Below are positions 1 to 11,030 of a stretch of 64,000 nucleotides of DNA, in pieces. The stretch's first letter is position 1; every line of letters begins with the position of its first letter. The position numbers and the translations under genes were made by a program. The notes beneath the pieces were generated by a model, which was given only the letters and a program-made list of their open reading frames with translations, did not search any database and was not told the origin of the DNA. The stretch spans positions 11,757,278 to 11,821,277 of the forward strand of contig CM070720.1 in the NCBI GenBank assembly GCA_036346275.1, read 5' to 3'. The stretch comes from Otatea glauca. Lineage: Eukaryota; Streptophyta; Magnoliopsida; Poales; Poaceae.

Positions 1-1110
1 TCTAAAGACTCAGTCAGCTCATGTGAGGGCTGTAGGTAACTAAAACTTGACAATGAATCCTTAAATGTCAAGTGTGCTGAACTTGCTAAGGTTTTACTAG
101 TTAAGTCACAAGAAAGTTGCTTGCGATGTGCTGAGATTGAGGGGGACTTGGATAAAATCCAAGTCGAGTTTAGGAAGAAGCTTGAGACCGAGACCCTTAG
201 GATTAGAAATGCCCCTTGCATTTCTTGTGAGGCTCTCAAGGTTGAGGCAGACGTGCTATGAGAGAAAAATGCACGTGCTGGTAGTTTTTCCCTATCTGGT
301 TCTTCTTCATCTTCTTCCCCCTGTTCTTCTTGTGCCTATCTCTTCCAGGAGTGTGAATACCTCATGAGCACTCATGAGAAGTTTGTAGGAGGCAAGAAGA
401 AGCTCAATTAGCCAATTTAATCAAGGTCTAGGATTTTACTACTTGGAGCACGCTTGGGCTCATCCTCCCACTATTGTGCATGGCTCCAAGAGCGGAGAGA
501 TCGTGGTATATCCCAAGACGAGTACCACTGTGTTTAGGTCTGCTGGGGTTGTCCATGAATCTCTGACCAGAAGATTGCTTCACCTGTTGCTTTTGCCCCT
601 AGCAAGGCATAGTACTCATGCACCTTCAGTCAGAAGGATGATCACCTAGTAGATTTCTGCTTCAGGTGTGCCAAGATCACGAGGCACGGTGTGTTCGTAC
701 CTTTAGGGGTATTGAGGGTCATCTCCAGACTCTAACTGCTCCTAAGGCACACACTGCTGCTAGATAGGATGGAGTGTCGCTTGTTTTTGGGCAGCGGTCA
801 AAGCTTGGATTTCCTGCTGTTCATTCAAGTTTTCATCCTGGATCTACTCTTGGTTAGTCTCCCCACCGTCCTTTTGATATTGCTCGTGTTTCTCCTCAAG
901 GTAGATATCAGCGGCGTGAAGTGTTTCCTAGTGAGAGATTTGGGCAGCCTCACTAGGATGGTCCAGCCTTTGCACGACGGTGGGCCAACCAAATTCTAGC
1001 TCCCAGATCTTCTGCTAGGGCTGCTTTTGGTCTTGTGAGAGTAGAGCATCAGAGATACACTAGAGTCCAGTCTTTTTCTCGTGTGGCTAGTACTTAGATC
1101 TTCTCTTTGT
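1..1110 (+). pseudogene. copia gag remnant
   Basis: Short out-of-frame pieces encode a charged stretch rich in Glu, Lys and Ser and then a cysteine/histidine patch near 640-690 (DDHLVDFCFRCAK). This resembles the zinc-knuckle area of SIRE-type gag, where the usual motif is CxxC-x4-H-x4-C. The intact motif is not present. A Ser-rich stretch lies at about 285-340. Stops and frame changes are frequent. The assignment rests on position upstream of the protease and on the patchy resemblance, so it is only moderately sure. Confidence 0.55.
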
Positions 1111-1135
1111 CCCAGTACTGAGTCATATCTCTCTC

Positions 1136-1501
1136 TTGTGTGTTGACAAGGTTCGTAGGATGGGGAAGGGAGATGTGTGGATTGTTGACTCTGGTTGTTC
1201 TCGTCATATGACCGAAGACTCTAGATGGTTCTCTTCCCTAGTCCGAGCTCCTGGTGATGAGTTGATCACTTTTGGGGATGCTTCATCAGGTAGAGTCATT
1301 GCCAAAGGTATCATTTGCATTAATGACAATTTCATTCTTAAGGACGTTGCCTTAGTGAGTAAGCTGCAATACAATTTGCTTTCTGTTTTCCAGCTTATCG
1401 ATGACTCTTTCGAGGCAAGCTTTAAGGGTAGTGCTTGTAAAATTCTTGATTCATCAGGGAAGTTAGTTTGTGGGATTTCTAGATTTGGGAGAGTTTTTTG
1501 A
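1136..1501 (+). pseudogene. copia aspartic protease and pre-integrase region
   Basis: The stretch opens with WIVDSGCSRHMT, which carries the copia protease active-site D-S-G at about residues 19-21. It continues with ITFGDASSGRV and LVSKLQYNLLSV, typical of the protease to GAG-pre-integrase join in this lineage. In an intact element this protease cuts the gag-pol polyprotein inside the particle. The frame stays open for 121 residues and then stops just before the HHCC zinc domain, which resumes near 1580 in the same frame. Confidence 0.82.
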
Positions 1502-1559
1502 CCTGATTTTTCTGCTTTTTCTGGAGACTCTCTTCGTTGTCTAATTGCTTTAGAGTCCT

Positions 1560-2373
1560 GTGATCTCTCCTTCTAGCATAGGAGATTAGGTCACATCGGC
1601 TTCGACCATTTGAACAGGGTTAGCAATCACGATCTCATTCGTGTTTTGCCTAAACTTAAGATGGTCAAAAACTTAGTTTCCTCTCCTTGCCGACATGGCA
1701 AGATGGTTGTTGCTTTTCATCCTCTGGACACTGTTGCGATGACTGACGCACCAGGACAACTTTTACATATGGACACTGTTGGTCCAGCTAGTGTGCAGTA
1801 AGCGAGTGGGAAGTGGTATGTTCTTGTCATTGTTGATGATTTTTCGAGGTATTTTGGGTAATTTTTATGGCCTCGAAGGATGAGTCTTTTACCCATTTCA
1901 GGAGTTTGGTCCGTAGGTTGTATATTGAGCTCCCTAGTGCTTTACGAGCTATACGCAGTGACAATGGCACGGAGTTCAAGAACTCCTACTTTGAAAGTTT
2001 CTATTAGGAGTTAGGCTTAGAGCATCAATTTTCCTCTCCATACGTCCCTCAGGAAAATGGCGTAGTGGAAACGAAGAATAGGACCTTGGTCGAGATGGCC
2101 AGTATGATGCTAGACAAGCACAATACTCCTAGGAAATTTTGGGCTGAGGCTATAGATACTGTTTGCCATATGTCTAATCGAGTATTCTTGAGAGCACATT
2201 TGCACCACACTTATGATTTGAGGTACGGGCAAAAGCCCAGTGTTTCTCATTTTCGTGTGTTTGGTTGCAAATGTTTTGTTTTGAAGTCTAGAAACCTAGA
2301 AAAGTTTGAGTCTCGATCTTCTGATAGCATCTTTTTAGGTTACTTGACTTGTTCTCGTAGCTATAGGGTCTAG
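1560..2373 (+). pseudogene. copia integrase remnant
   Basis: Integrase inserts the cDNA into host DNA. Remains of the zinc-binding part (RLGHIGFDHLN near 1585, CRHGKM near 1690) are followed by the catalytic core: HMDTVGP near 1768, IVDDFSRY near 1830, SDNGTEFKN near 1960 and ENGVVETKNRTL near 2055. The three acidic residues of the DDE core can all be placed, but stops fall at about 1799, 1859 and 2005 and the frame changes between 1801 and 2065. Not functional. Confidence 0.82.
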
Positions 2374-2849
2374 AGTTGTGATGCAAATAGGATAATAGAG
2401 ACCTGTGATGTGACCTTTGATGAGGCTAGCCCAAGAGCTAGACCTGGATATATCAGTCTCTTCTTCCCTCTCTGAGACTATCTTTGTAGAGGATGAGGAT
2501 GATGGAGATGATAGTGTTCCATCTAATCTAGTCCCCTCTACGCCTGAGGAGCCCGCTATTTCCATTTCTACACACTAGAGAGACCAGCCCTTAACTTCAG
2601 ACTCTCCTTCAGCGAGTGGCTCTATTCCTGCCTCTTCTATTCATGAGGTAGAGGCAACTTCTGTTTCTGGACCTCCCCACCATATTAAAAGATATCATCT
2701 ACCTGATTGGATCATTGGCAATCTGTTTGAGCGAGTCATATGCTCAAAATCTAGTTTGTCCAGTTTTTGCCTCCACTCTGCCTTTGTTGCCTCCTTTGAG
2801 CTGAAGGATGTTTCTTATGTACTATCCGATGAGTCTTAGATTAATGCTA

Positions 2850-3600
2850 TGCATGAGGAACTTGAGAACTTCGAGAGGAACAAAGTATGGTAGCTTGTAG
2901 AGCCCCATTTGGTCATAATGTCATTGGAACCAAGTGGGTGTTCAAAAACAAGTAGAGTGAGGATGGGGTTGTCATTAAGAACAAGGCTAGGCTAGTTGCG
3001 CAGGGCTTTTCTCATGTTGAAGGTCTTGACTTTGAGAAGACCTTTGCCCCTGTAGCTAGATTAGAGGCTATTAAGATCCTGCTTGCATTTTCGTTATCCA
3101 AGGGCTTCAAGCTTTATCAAATGAATGTCAAGAGTGTATTCCTCAACGGGTATATTGAGGAAGATGTGTATGTTAGGCAGCCTCCAGGATTCGAGAACCC
3201 CAAGTACCCAAACCATGTCTTCAGGCTTTTCAAAGCTTTATATGGACATAAACAGAACCCTAGAGCTTGGTATGAGAGGCTTAAGTCTTATCTTGTTAGT
3301 CATGGTTTTAAGATGGGTATAGTACACAAGACTCTATTCATCAGACACTAGAATTATCATTTTCTCCTCGTCCAGATTTATGTGGAAGATATTATCTTTG
3401 GTGGTTTTTTGCACTCTCTTGTGTCTCAGTTTTAAGATGTGATGAGCACAAAGTTTGAGATGAGTATGATGGGCGAGTTGAGCTACTTCCTCAGCTTTCA
3501 AATCAAGTAGACTCATGAGGGCACCTTCTTGCATCAAGGCAAGTACACTCGTGACCTCTTGAGGTGCTTCGACATGTCTGACGGGAAGCCGGTGATGACT
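2850..3600 (+). pseudogene. copia reverse transcriptase remnant
   Basis: The fragment NVKSVFLNGYIEEDVYVRQPPGFENP is a standard copia RT block, followed by LYGHKQNPRAWYERL. The catalytic block near 3380-3400 reads YVEDIIFGG, where the family has YVDDIIFG, so one catalytic Asp is replaced by Glu. Several TAG and TAA stops lie before and after it. The upstream block EGLDFEKTFAPVARLEAIKILLAF (3019-3090) is also recognisable. Confidence 0.85.
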
Positions 3601-3699
3601 GCTATGGCCACCATTGTTGTCTTTGAGCCTGATGAGGATGGTGAGCTAGTTGATCAGAAGGAGTATTAGAGCATGATCGGCTGTCCTTGTACCTCACTG

Positions 3700-4327
3700 C
3701 TTCGAGGCCGGACATACATTTTGTTGTGTGTCTATGCGCTCGATTTTAGGCTTCTCCTCGCGCCACTCACCACCAAGTGGTGAAGCGTATCTTCATGTAC
3801 AGTCAAGCTACCACTAATTATGGTATTTGGTACTGTTCTTCTTGTCTATCCCTTGAAGCCTTTTTCGATGTAGAATTTGCTGGCTGTAGGATAGATAAGA
3901 AGAGCACTTCTGGCACTTGCCAATTCATTGGTACTTCTCTTGTTTCTTGGTCATCTAAGAAGTAGTCCAAAGTTGCATAGTCCACCACTAAGGCTGCGTA
4001 TGTTGCAGCCACTAGTTGCTGTAGTCAGGTGCTTTGGATGAGATCGACCTTGCGGGATTTTGGGTTAGACGTAGATAGTGTTCCACTTTTCTATGACAAC
4101 ACTTCTGCTATTTGCATTGCCAAAACCCAGTGCAGCATTCTAGGACCAAGTATATAGATATTAGATTTCACTTCCTCAAAGACCATGTGGAGAAGGGTGA
4201 TATAGTTATTTAGTTTGTTGAGAGTGATCACAAGATTGCCGATATCTTTACCAAGCCTTTGGATAGCTCTAGGTTTGTGGTCTTGAGAGGAGAGCTTGGA
4301 GTTGTGTGCCGATACGGCATCTCTTGA
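3700..4327 (+). pseudogene. copia RNase H remnant and end of pol
   Basis: The stretch contains FFDVEFAGCRIDKKSTSGTC, the usual copia RNase H block (normally D-A-D-x-A-G), then KAAYVAATSCCSQVLWM, the block that normally carries the catalytic Glu (E-A-E-Y-x-A). Pol seems to end at the TGA at 4325-4327 after the phrase VVCRYGIS. RNase H removes the RNA strand during cDNA synthesis. Stops and frame changes make it inactive. Confidence 0.8.
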
Positions 4328-4758
4328 GACGGAGCTAGTTCTGTATATTATGTACTATATATGTTTTCATCCATATTTCCTTTCTTTTGCATCTTCTAGG
4401 TGTTTTTGGGCTTACTCTTAGATTTCTTAGTACGCTTCACTTAGACTTTTGGCATGCTTTGCATGAACCTCTCATCTTATGCTATAGGTTGTTATCATGC
4501 AAAATTAGCTGATCTCTCTTCTATCTAGGTTGAGCTTGTTCATAGTCTTATAAGTCTAGCAAGTGTTGGGCCCCCTAGGTAGACAGGGTCTGTGTGCACT
4601 CCTCAGCTTGGGATCTAAAGTCAGCTTTTCTATGTCAGTCATTGGGGAAATGAGAGCGAGTCTGATCCATATTATTTTCTACTATCTTTTCTATGCTCTA
4701 TATCCACCTAGTTTGCAGTTTCTTGATTTTTCTGTGACAACACTTCTCCAGGTGGAAA
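4328..4758. other. non-coding tail between two elements
   Basis: No convincing gene. The sequence is T-rich and resembles the long spacer between pol and the 3' LTR of SIRE/Opie elements. A TGTTGGGCC at 4565 could be an LTR start, but there is no purine tract before it and no second copy to compare. The boundary with the minus-strand element on the right lies somewhere in this stretch. Confidence 0.35.
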
Positions 4759-5216
4759 CTACGGCGGATGACACGGTGGCATCGGGGCAAACTTGTTCTG
4801 ATGACTGGGGGTCTCGTTGGCTGACACTGATCCCTGACTCTCCGGCTCTGGCACAAGCTCCTCTAGATCCTCCTCGGACTCCTCCAGCTCAGCTGCCTCC
4901 TCCCTGAGGTAGAGAGCCTCCTCCAGCTCGGCTATCCTCTCAGAAGCCATCCTCCTAGACTCCTGAAGATTCTTTTTGGCCTTCTCCAATGCTTCATATA
5001 CCTCTGTAAGCTCCTGCTTCGTAGTCTTCGTGAGGGTCTCCTGTGCTGAAGCAAAACGTGCTAGGTGGACGACGATGGCATCTTCCTCCCCCTTGATCCT
5101 GTCCTCAGTGACGGCATTTCCATTGGGATGATACTTGAATACGGTGGACTCCAACTCTGAAGCGTAGTCACAGGCAAGGCGACGAAGTGCAAGACGGGCG
5201 GTTGTAGATTGTCCCT
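4759..5216 (-). CDS. coiled-coil protein of a probably non-autonomous LTR element (function unknown)
   Basis: The frame is open on the minus strand from the stop at 5217-5219 down to about 4759, roughly 150 residues. It begins GQSTTARLALRRLACDY, passes through FKYHPNGNAVTEDRI, and then becomes a long charged helix (EVYEALEKAKKNLQESRR, then an acidic Glu-rich stretch) that should form a coiled coil. It ends with a Pro-rich tail. It is not gag, protease or RT. It lies just inside the primer site of the LTR at 5563-8714, where gag would be expected. From memory it recalls uncharacterised coiled-coil ORFs of grass non-autonomous LTR elements, but no search was possible. The upstream frame is interrupted, so the true start is unknown. 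Confidence 0.6.
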
Positions 5217-5218
5217 CT

Positions 5219-5545
5219 TACTTTTCCATTCACGATCCAGTTGGTACCATGATAGATAGGACGATCAAAGCCTCCCAACAGCTGCAGCATCCTCTAAAGC
5301 TCAGCGGCAAATCCTCCTTTACGCTCTACATAAAGACACTCTATCTCAACCTATAGAAAGCAGCTCTCGTAAAAACCTCAACTCAAAACTAGAGAAAAGA
5401 CAGAAAAATTCAGCAAAGGTGGAAAGCAAGAAAGAAGGGATAAGTCAAGATCCTTTTAATCTTTCAAGTTAATTTTGCCTTTAGAAAATAGTTTTGGACA
5501 CTCCTAAGACGACAAACTAGCTAGGGCTTGACCTATGGTCAGTAT
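5219..5545 (-). other. leader of the minus-strand element
   Basis: This stretch between the primer site and the open frame is U-rich in the minus direction. It contains short translatable pieces such as YHGTNWIVNGKV near 5230-5270 in a different frame from the downstream ORF. These may be the decayed N-terminal part of the same protein. Confidence 0.4.
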
Positions 5546-5558
5546 GGCTCTGATACCA
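5546..5558 (-). promoter_or_regulatory. primer binding site, initiator tRNA-Met type
   Basis: On the minus strand the sequence reads TGGTATCAGAGCC. It lies four bases past the LTR end at 5563 and matches the initiator tRNA-Met 3' end used by most plant LTR elements. It is the same 13 bases as at 29834-29846. It shows that 5563-8714 is a 5' LTR followed by internal sequence, and not a solo LTR. Confidence 0.9.
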
Positions 5559-5562
5559 CCTC

Positions 5563-8500
5563 TGTCAGGACCCTCTGTCTGGACCCGAATATGCAAATAT
5601 GGCCCCTCTGTGTATTTCCGCACTAGTCCAGGATCACGCTAGTGCACACAAGCTCAACATTGATGAATATCACAATCATACTTAACGGTAACATAATAAA
5701 GACTTCAACAACATTAAATATAACCATTGAACGACCTTATGGTCAACCTTACATGAATACGCCTCGCAGGGCTAAGACTGAAAATAAATAAATTGCAGCG
5801 AAAATAAACACAAGCATAGAAACCCTTCAATCTGCCACAGGCAACTGACAAGGTTCGCACCCTTGTTATTCGCCTCTTCTTAATACTCTTCCTCAAAAGC
5901 AGGTGTTGCTTCTTCTCCAACCGGTGATGTTTTGTTGCAAGGGGGTGAGTACATAAAGCACTCAATAAATTGCGCACAGAATGCAAGTCTAATATTCTAT
6001 ATGCATGGCTTAATACAAAGGATAAGCTGACATGGTTAATTTGCATAAACAACGTTCGTAAAAGAATAGCATTAATAGATTGAAAGATAGTAAAACAAAT
6101 AATATCAATAATACATTTTTCCATTTGTTTTCTAATAACCAACTCATTACATTATTCCATATTTCACGTCCATACCCCATCTGTTTTTAATAAAATCTAA
6201 CCCCTGACTGTAATCACCGAGCAATGCTCAATACCGCGAGCACGGCTATTCGAATAGGTTTTACACTCTGCAAAGGTTATACACTTTACCCACAAGATAC
6301 AACCATACACCACAAAGGCGAGTGATTATAACAAAGCCTTTCCAATGCCTATCTAAACCCAGTACTATCCACTAAGGTTTCAACACTGGTGGGACTGGTT
6401 ACCACATCCAGTGGCCCCCTCTTTCGTCATGAGAGTCTACCCGTACACCCGAAAACCACACTGCCAAGATAGTACTGAAGCCTAGACATAACAATTTAAT
6501 CAGCTAGGCCTGTCACATAACAAACATGTGGTTGTATGAATGACTCAGTTCAAATTCTTGCAAGGTTAAGTCCTTAATTGACCAAGGCAAGACTAACTAA
6601 ACATCATCAAAACCATGAACCAACCATTATCATAAAAAAAACAATGCGATCGCCCAAGTGCCACATTGGCCCACCACAAATACATGCCACTTGCCTCAGT
6701 CTAAATCATTTTACCACCCCGGTTGATTACTATGCACTACGTGCCATCAACAACAACAACATTGTGTGACAACATCCAACACATAAGTTAATAAATATGT
6801 TCCATAATCATTAAGCAAGATTAACCATTTTTACATAAAATGATGACTCGTTGCACGGCTAAGCATTCTACTTGCGTTCTAACCAACCATATTGGCAATT
6901 ATAGCTACCAATTAGTATTAAACCATTCTAGGGTGACAAATGAAATACGACATACAACATGGCAAGGTGGATGTAACTCAAAGTGGATCATAACTAATCC
7001 CAAGATATTTGAAACAGTGATACTTGAATTAATATGCAATACTTTGAATCAAAATAATATTTAAAGCATAGGTTCAACATGATCAAAGCACAACTTGCCT
7101 TCAAATAGCTCTAACTCCTACTCTGGACCTTGCTCGAGTGCTGCCTCCTCAATCACAAACTCACCGGGCAACTCGACGTTTACGCGTAACAAGCGAGAAA
7201 TCAATAAATAGCAAGTACAAAGAGCAAGATCAACTCCAAAAATTAAATAAAATTTACCATTAAATAGAGCATGATTTTACAGATTTTTAAAAACTAGAAT
7301 CAGCTCAATTGGAGTTCCAATACAAAAGATATAGCTATTTAAAGTTTGGAATAAAAGATAATTCTGAAAAATAGAAAAACCGAATTAACCAAATTACTTT
7401 TACACTGAAAAATAGCATTTATGATGTCATGCTGACGTCAGCACCGAATATGATTTTTGGCTAATTATTTTTCTAAAGAAAAACAATTTATGACATCACG
7501 TTGACGTCAGCGGACACGTGGCCCAATCAGAAGGCGACACGCATCACTAGCGCATGGACTCGGTCCACCGTGGACTCGACGCATGGCGCCTCGGCTATGG
7601 CACCCGACACGTGGTTGGCTGCGACGCCGATGCGTCGTGGCCGTACGATTCAAAATCGACGGTTAGGATCCGGTCGATGGAGGCTGCGGCGGCAGATACG
7701 CGACGAGCTAACACCATCGCTACGCGGTCCGATCCGGATCGAACGGCTCGCGCTACATGACGCGGACTTGCGAAGTGGCTACCTCGGTGGACCACATGTG
7801 GAGAAGATCCGACGATGCTCACTAGATCCGACGGCTGATGAAGCTTGCAACGGCGACGATGGCATGGCGGAGCGGGCTCATCGGAGATGAAGACGACGAC
7901 ACGACCGAAGACGTTTTGAGGATTCTCTGGCGACACGAAAGGATGGAAACGATGCGTCTTGGCACGGCGAAGCAGATGGCGGCCTTGACGACGGTTGGGA
8001 CTCAACGTACGGTGAACAAGCGGTGAAAAACGACGGCGGAGGCTTCGACGAACATCGGCAAGCTCGCACGGGCGAACGATGGCGTCTCGACGTGCTCAAC
8101 TGGGCCAAAAGATGCGGTGTGGGGTGAAGAGCTCAATGGCGGCGGCGGCGGCGCTTAAATAGCGGCCTTGACTTTCGTGAATCTCGCGCGAAACGAGGTT
8201 CACTCTGATCCGACAGGGATATGGATGAGCGATGTGGCGCGATCACAGTCGTCCACGCGGTGACGATCGACGGCTTGCAACACGCGGGCGATGCGGGGAA
8301 GGCTTGACCGTTGGATCTCGATCTGACGGTCACGATCCTAGGGTTTCGGTGGAGCAGGCTACGCGGATTGGGCTACACAGAGAAATGGGCCGGACCGAGG
8401 GGTGTCGGCCCAACACTGCTCAACCGATTTTTAAAAAAATTTTGAATTAAAATAATTCAGATAAATAGATAAATCCATAATACATAGCAAAAATATGAGG

Positions 8501-8714
8501 ATCAATCCCAAAAAATTCCAGAAAATACTTTGGAACATTTGGAACTCAAATAAAATATTTTCAACCAAAGATCATTAATACTTTTCTCTGAATAGTTAAA
8601 AGATAGCAAAAGGCTTTATTCAAAATTCCAAAATGAATTAAATAAAACCTCAGAAATCCAATAACAAAGAGAAATCATATTAAATTCAATAAAAGCAAAA
8701 TTTGGGATGTTACA
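5563..8714 (-). repeat. 5' LTR (3152 bp) of a minus-strand long-LTR gypsy-type element
   Basis: In minus orientation the repeat starts TGTAACATCCCAAATTTTG at 8714 and ends with CTGACA at 5563, directly before the primer site. Length, ends and U5 region match the LTR of element B (26777-29829), so both belong to one superfamily but are well diverged. A GC-rich stretch lies at 7490-8400 and AT-rich flanks on both sides. No target duplication can be checked because the other end of the element is missing. Confidence 0.85.
8155..8161 (-). promoter_or_regulatory. TATA-like box in LTR
   Basis: In minus orientation GCTATTTAAGCGCC sits inside the GC-rich part of the LTR. It corresponds in position to the clear TATAAAT boxes of the related LTRs at 27269 and 35607. 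It is the likely start region of the element transcript. Confidence 0.5.
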
Positions 8715-9084
8715 CATTAACTTTCCTTAATTAGATGTGTTTGTGCCTGACACTCACATGCATAGCATTGGTTACACTTGATAAGGTCATCATAATGGTA
8801 ATGGACTTTGGGTCATAGGGTTGGGGCCGAGGCATATAGAGATGGCACCCAACAACAAGAGTCATATAGAGATATGATTAGCAAAGGATTGTTTACCAAA
8901 TTTATTGGCCTTCTAGCAGTGATGCTAAAGCTCACTAGTAGACTAATTAATTGTGGATCTTGAAACACTAAGTATCATAAGAGAGATATGGAATTTAGTG
9001 AAACTATCTTTGTTAAATTGTTTAATACAAGTTACTTTTCGTGAATGTTTGTCTCAGTTTTTTGCATATATTTTCTATTAGATC
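8715..9084 (+). other. leader in front of copia element D
   Basis: No gene is visible. The stretch is AT-rich and leads into the gag start at 9085. No LTR end and no TGGTATCAGAGC primer site were found, so the 5' LTR of the copia element seems to have been removed or replaced by the LTR ending at 8714. Confidence 0.4.
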
Positions 9085-9990
9085 ATGGCACCACCTATTG
9101 CTATACCTACTTCCAGTTTTGCTTTAAGTTTGATAATTGAAAAGAAAAAACATAATGGAAAGAACTTTACAGATTGCTCCCGCAACCTAAGAATTGTTCT
9201 CAGGTAAGATAAAAAGGAACGCGTTCGAGAGCAACCAATTCCAGATGTGCTTGATTAGAATGCTACTAGTACTGTTAAAGCCACTTACAAAAAGTCATGA
9301 GATGAGTCCCTTGATGTTAACTGTCTCATGCTTGTTGCTATGAACTCAGACCTTCATAAGTAGTTTGAGAACATTGAGGCCTATGATATGATTGTGGCGC
9401 TTAAGGGCATGTCTGAGACTCAGGCTAGGACTGAGAGATATGAGATCTCAACATCCTTGTTTGGATGTAAGCTAGCCTAGGGTATTTCAGTGAGTCCTCA
9501 TGTAATCAAGATGGTTGGTTACACACAGAGCTTGGACAAACTTAGTTTTCCCCTTAGCCAAGAGTTGGCTACTGACTAGATTCTTGCGTCACTCCCTCCA
9601 TGCTTCGAGCAATTCATTATGACTTTTCATATGAATGGCAGAGGACAGCATTAAAAAAAAGCACAAGTCATGTGATGATAGTGCAGAAAAGTATTAGCTT
9701 CGAGAAGAAGGCTGCTAAAGGAAAAGGCAAGGCTAAAGCTTTGGATAAGATCCCCAGTAATAAGCCTAAACCTAAGCCCAAGTCTAGCCCTACTTCAGAG
9801 AGTGAATGCTTCTACTGCAAAGAGTCAGGCCATTGGAAGAGGAATTGTAAAAAGTACCTGGCAGATCTAAAAAAGAATAGTAGACCTAAGTCATCCACTT
9901 TAGGTATTAATTTTATAGATGTATTTCTTGTCGATTCTCTTTTTAACTCTTGGGTATTTGAAATCGGATCGGTTCCTTATATTTGCAATT
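9085..9990 (+). pseudogene. copia gag remnant with zinc knuckle
   Basis: From the ATG at 9085 the reading is MAPPIAIPTSSFALSL, then the block KHNGKNFTDCSRNLRIVLR, which resembles the copia gag opening (N-G-x-N-F-x-x-W). A Lys/Pro-rich linker leads to an intact CCHC knuckle, CFYCKESGHWKRNC, at about 9809-9850. The knuckle binds packaged RNA. At least five stops lie between 9208 and 9580. Confidence 0.75.
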
Positions 9991-10115
9991 AGATGCAGGA
10001 GTTGATAAGGAGTAGGTGTTGCAAGAGGCGAGGTTGATCTCCGCGTTGGGAATAAAGCAAGGGTTGCTGCATTGGCATCGGGACCTTACCACTATATTTA
10101 CCTTCAAGATTTATT

Positions 10116-10877
10116 ATGGAATTAAATAGTTATTATTATGTTCTAGCATTAAGTAGAAACATTAACTCTACCCCATGTTTGTTGGCACAGGGTTATAAAT
10201 TCATTATTGAGGACAATAGTTGTTCTATAATTTTGAATAAGATGTTTTATGGCTATGCTCCTTTTATGAATGGGTTATTTATTTTAAATCTTGATGATGC
10301 ACTTATCTATAATATTGATCCTAAGAGACTTCGGCCTAATGATTTGAATCCCACTTACTTTTAACATTTTCGCTTGGGTCATATTAGTCAGAAACACATG
10401 ATGAAGCTCCATAGAGATAGTTTTCTAAAATCATTTGAAATGTGTGAGTCTTGTCGACATGGTAAGATGACTAAGACACCTTTCACTGGGCATTGTGAGA
10501 GGGCGTTTGACTTATTGGAACTTGTACATACAGATGTATGTGGACCAATGAATACAATAGCTAGAGGTTGTTTTCAGTACTTTATTACTTTTACCGATGA
10601 CTATAGTAGATACAGTTATGTCTACTTAATGAGGCGCAATCGAACCTTGTTACACATGGTTTGGTCAATGATGAGTAAGTCAGATCTACCACTATCTTTT
10701 TGGGGTTATGCTCTAGAAACTGTAGCTTTCACACTAAATAGGGTACCATCTAAATCTGTAGATAAGACAACAAATGATATGTGGACTGGGAAGAGTCCTT
10801 GTTTGTCTTTTTTGAAAATTTGGGGTTGTAATGTTTATGTTAAACGTCAGACATCCAACAAACTCACCCAAATTTGA
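10116..10877 (+). pseudogene. copia pre-integrase and integrase with internal deletion
   Basis: The HHCC part is clear: HFRLGHISQKHMMKL, then CESCRHGKMTKTPFTG. The core begins LVHTDVCGP and FTDDYSRYSYVYLMR. At about 10636 the reading jumps from YLMRRN directly to NRTLLHMVWSMMSK, a block normally found after the second and third catalytic residues. Roughly 130 residues of the core are therefore missing, without loss of frame. The protease is also reduced: the stretch before 10116 has only short pieces. Confidence 0.8.
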
Positions 10878-11030
10878 TAAATGCTTTTTCGTGGGATGTC
10901 CTAAGAAAACATTAGGATATTACTTTTACAACCGAGAAGAGGACAAAGTATTTGTCGCTTGGAATGGTGTCTTTTTAGAGAAAGAGTTTCTCTCGCAAAA
11001 GGTAAATGAAATAAAAGTGCAACTCGAATA

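Larger units (their letters stand above)
1..4327 (+). mobile_element. Ty1/copia element, SIRE/Opie-like, left-truncated by the window
   Basis: Decayed gag-pol remains occur in the copia order: gag, protease, integrase, reverse transcriptase (RT), RNase H. The integrase precedes the RT, which is diagnostic of Ty1/copia. The wording of the protease stretch and of the RT resembles the SIRE/Opie/Maximus lineage as I know it. The reading frame changes several times (protease and early integrase share one frame, later integrase and RT another, RNase H a third) and there are many stops, so the element is dead. No LTR was found: the 5' end lies outside the window, and the 3' end past 4327 could not be fixed. 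Confidence 0.88.

Noticed and set aside
7595..8005. Long open frames in both strands of the GC-rich part of the LTR at 5563-8714
   Set aside because: GC-rich DNA with few stops; overlapping frames on both strands, no motif, and the region is the promoter part of an LTR.
7501..8108. Possible host gene between the retroelements at 7-8 kb
   Set aside because: The LTR ends at 5563 and 8714 and the similarity to the B LTR include the whole stretch.
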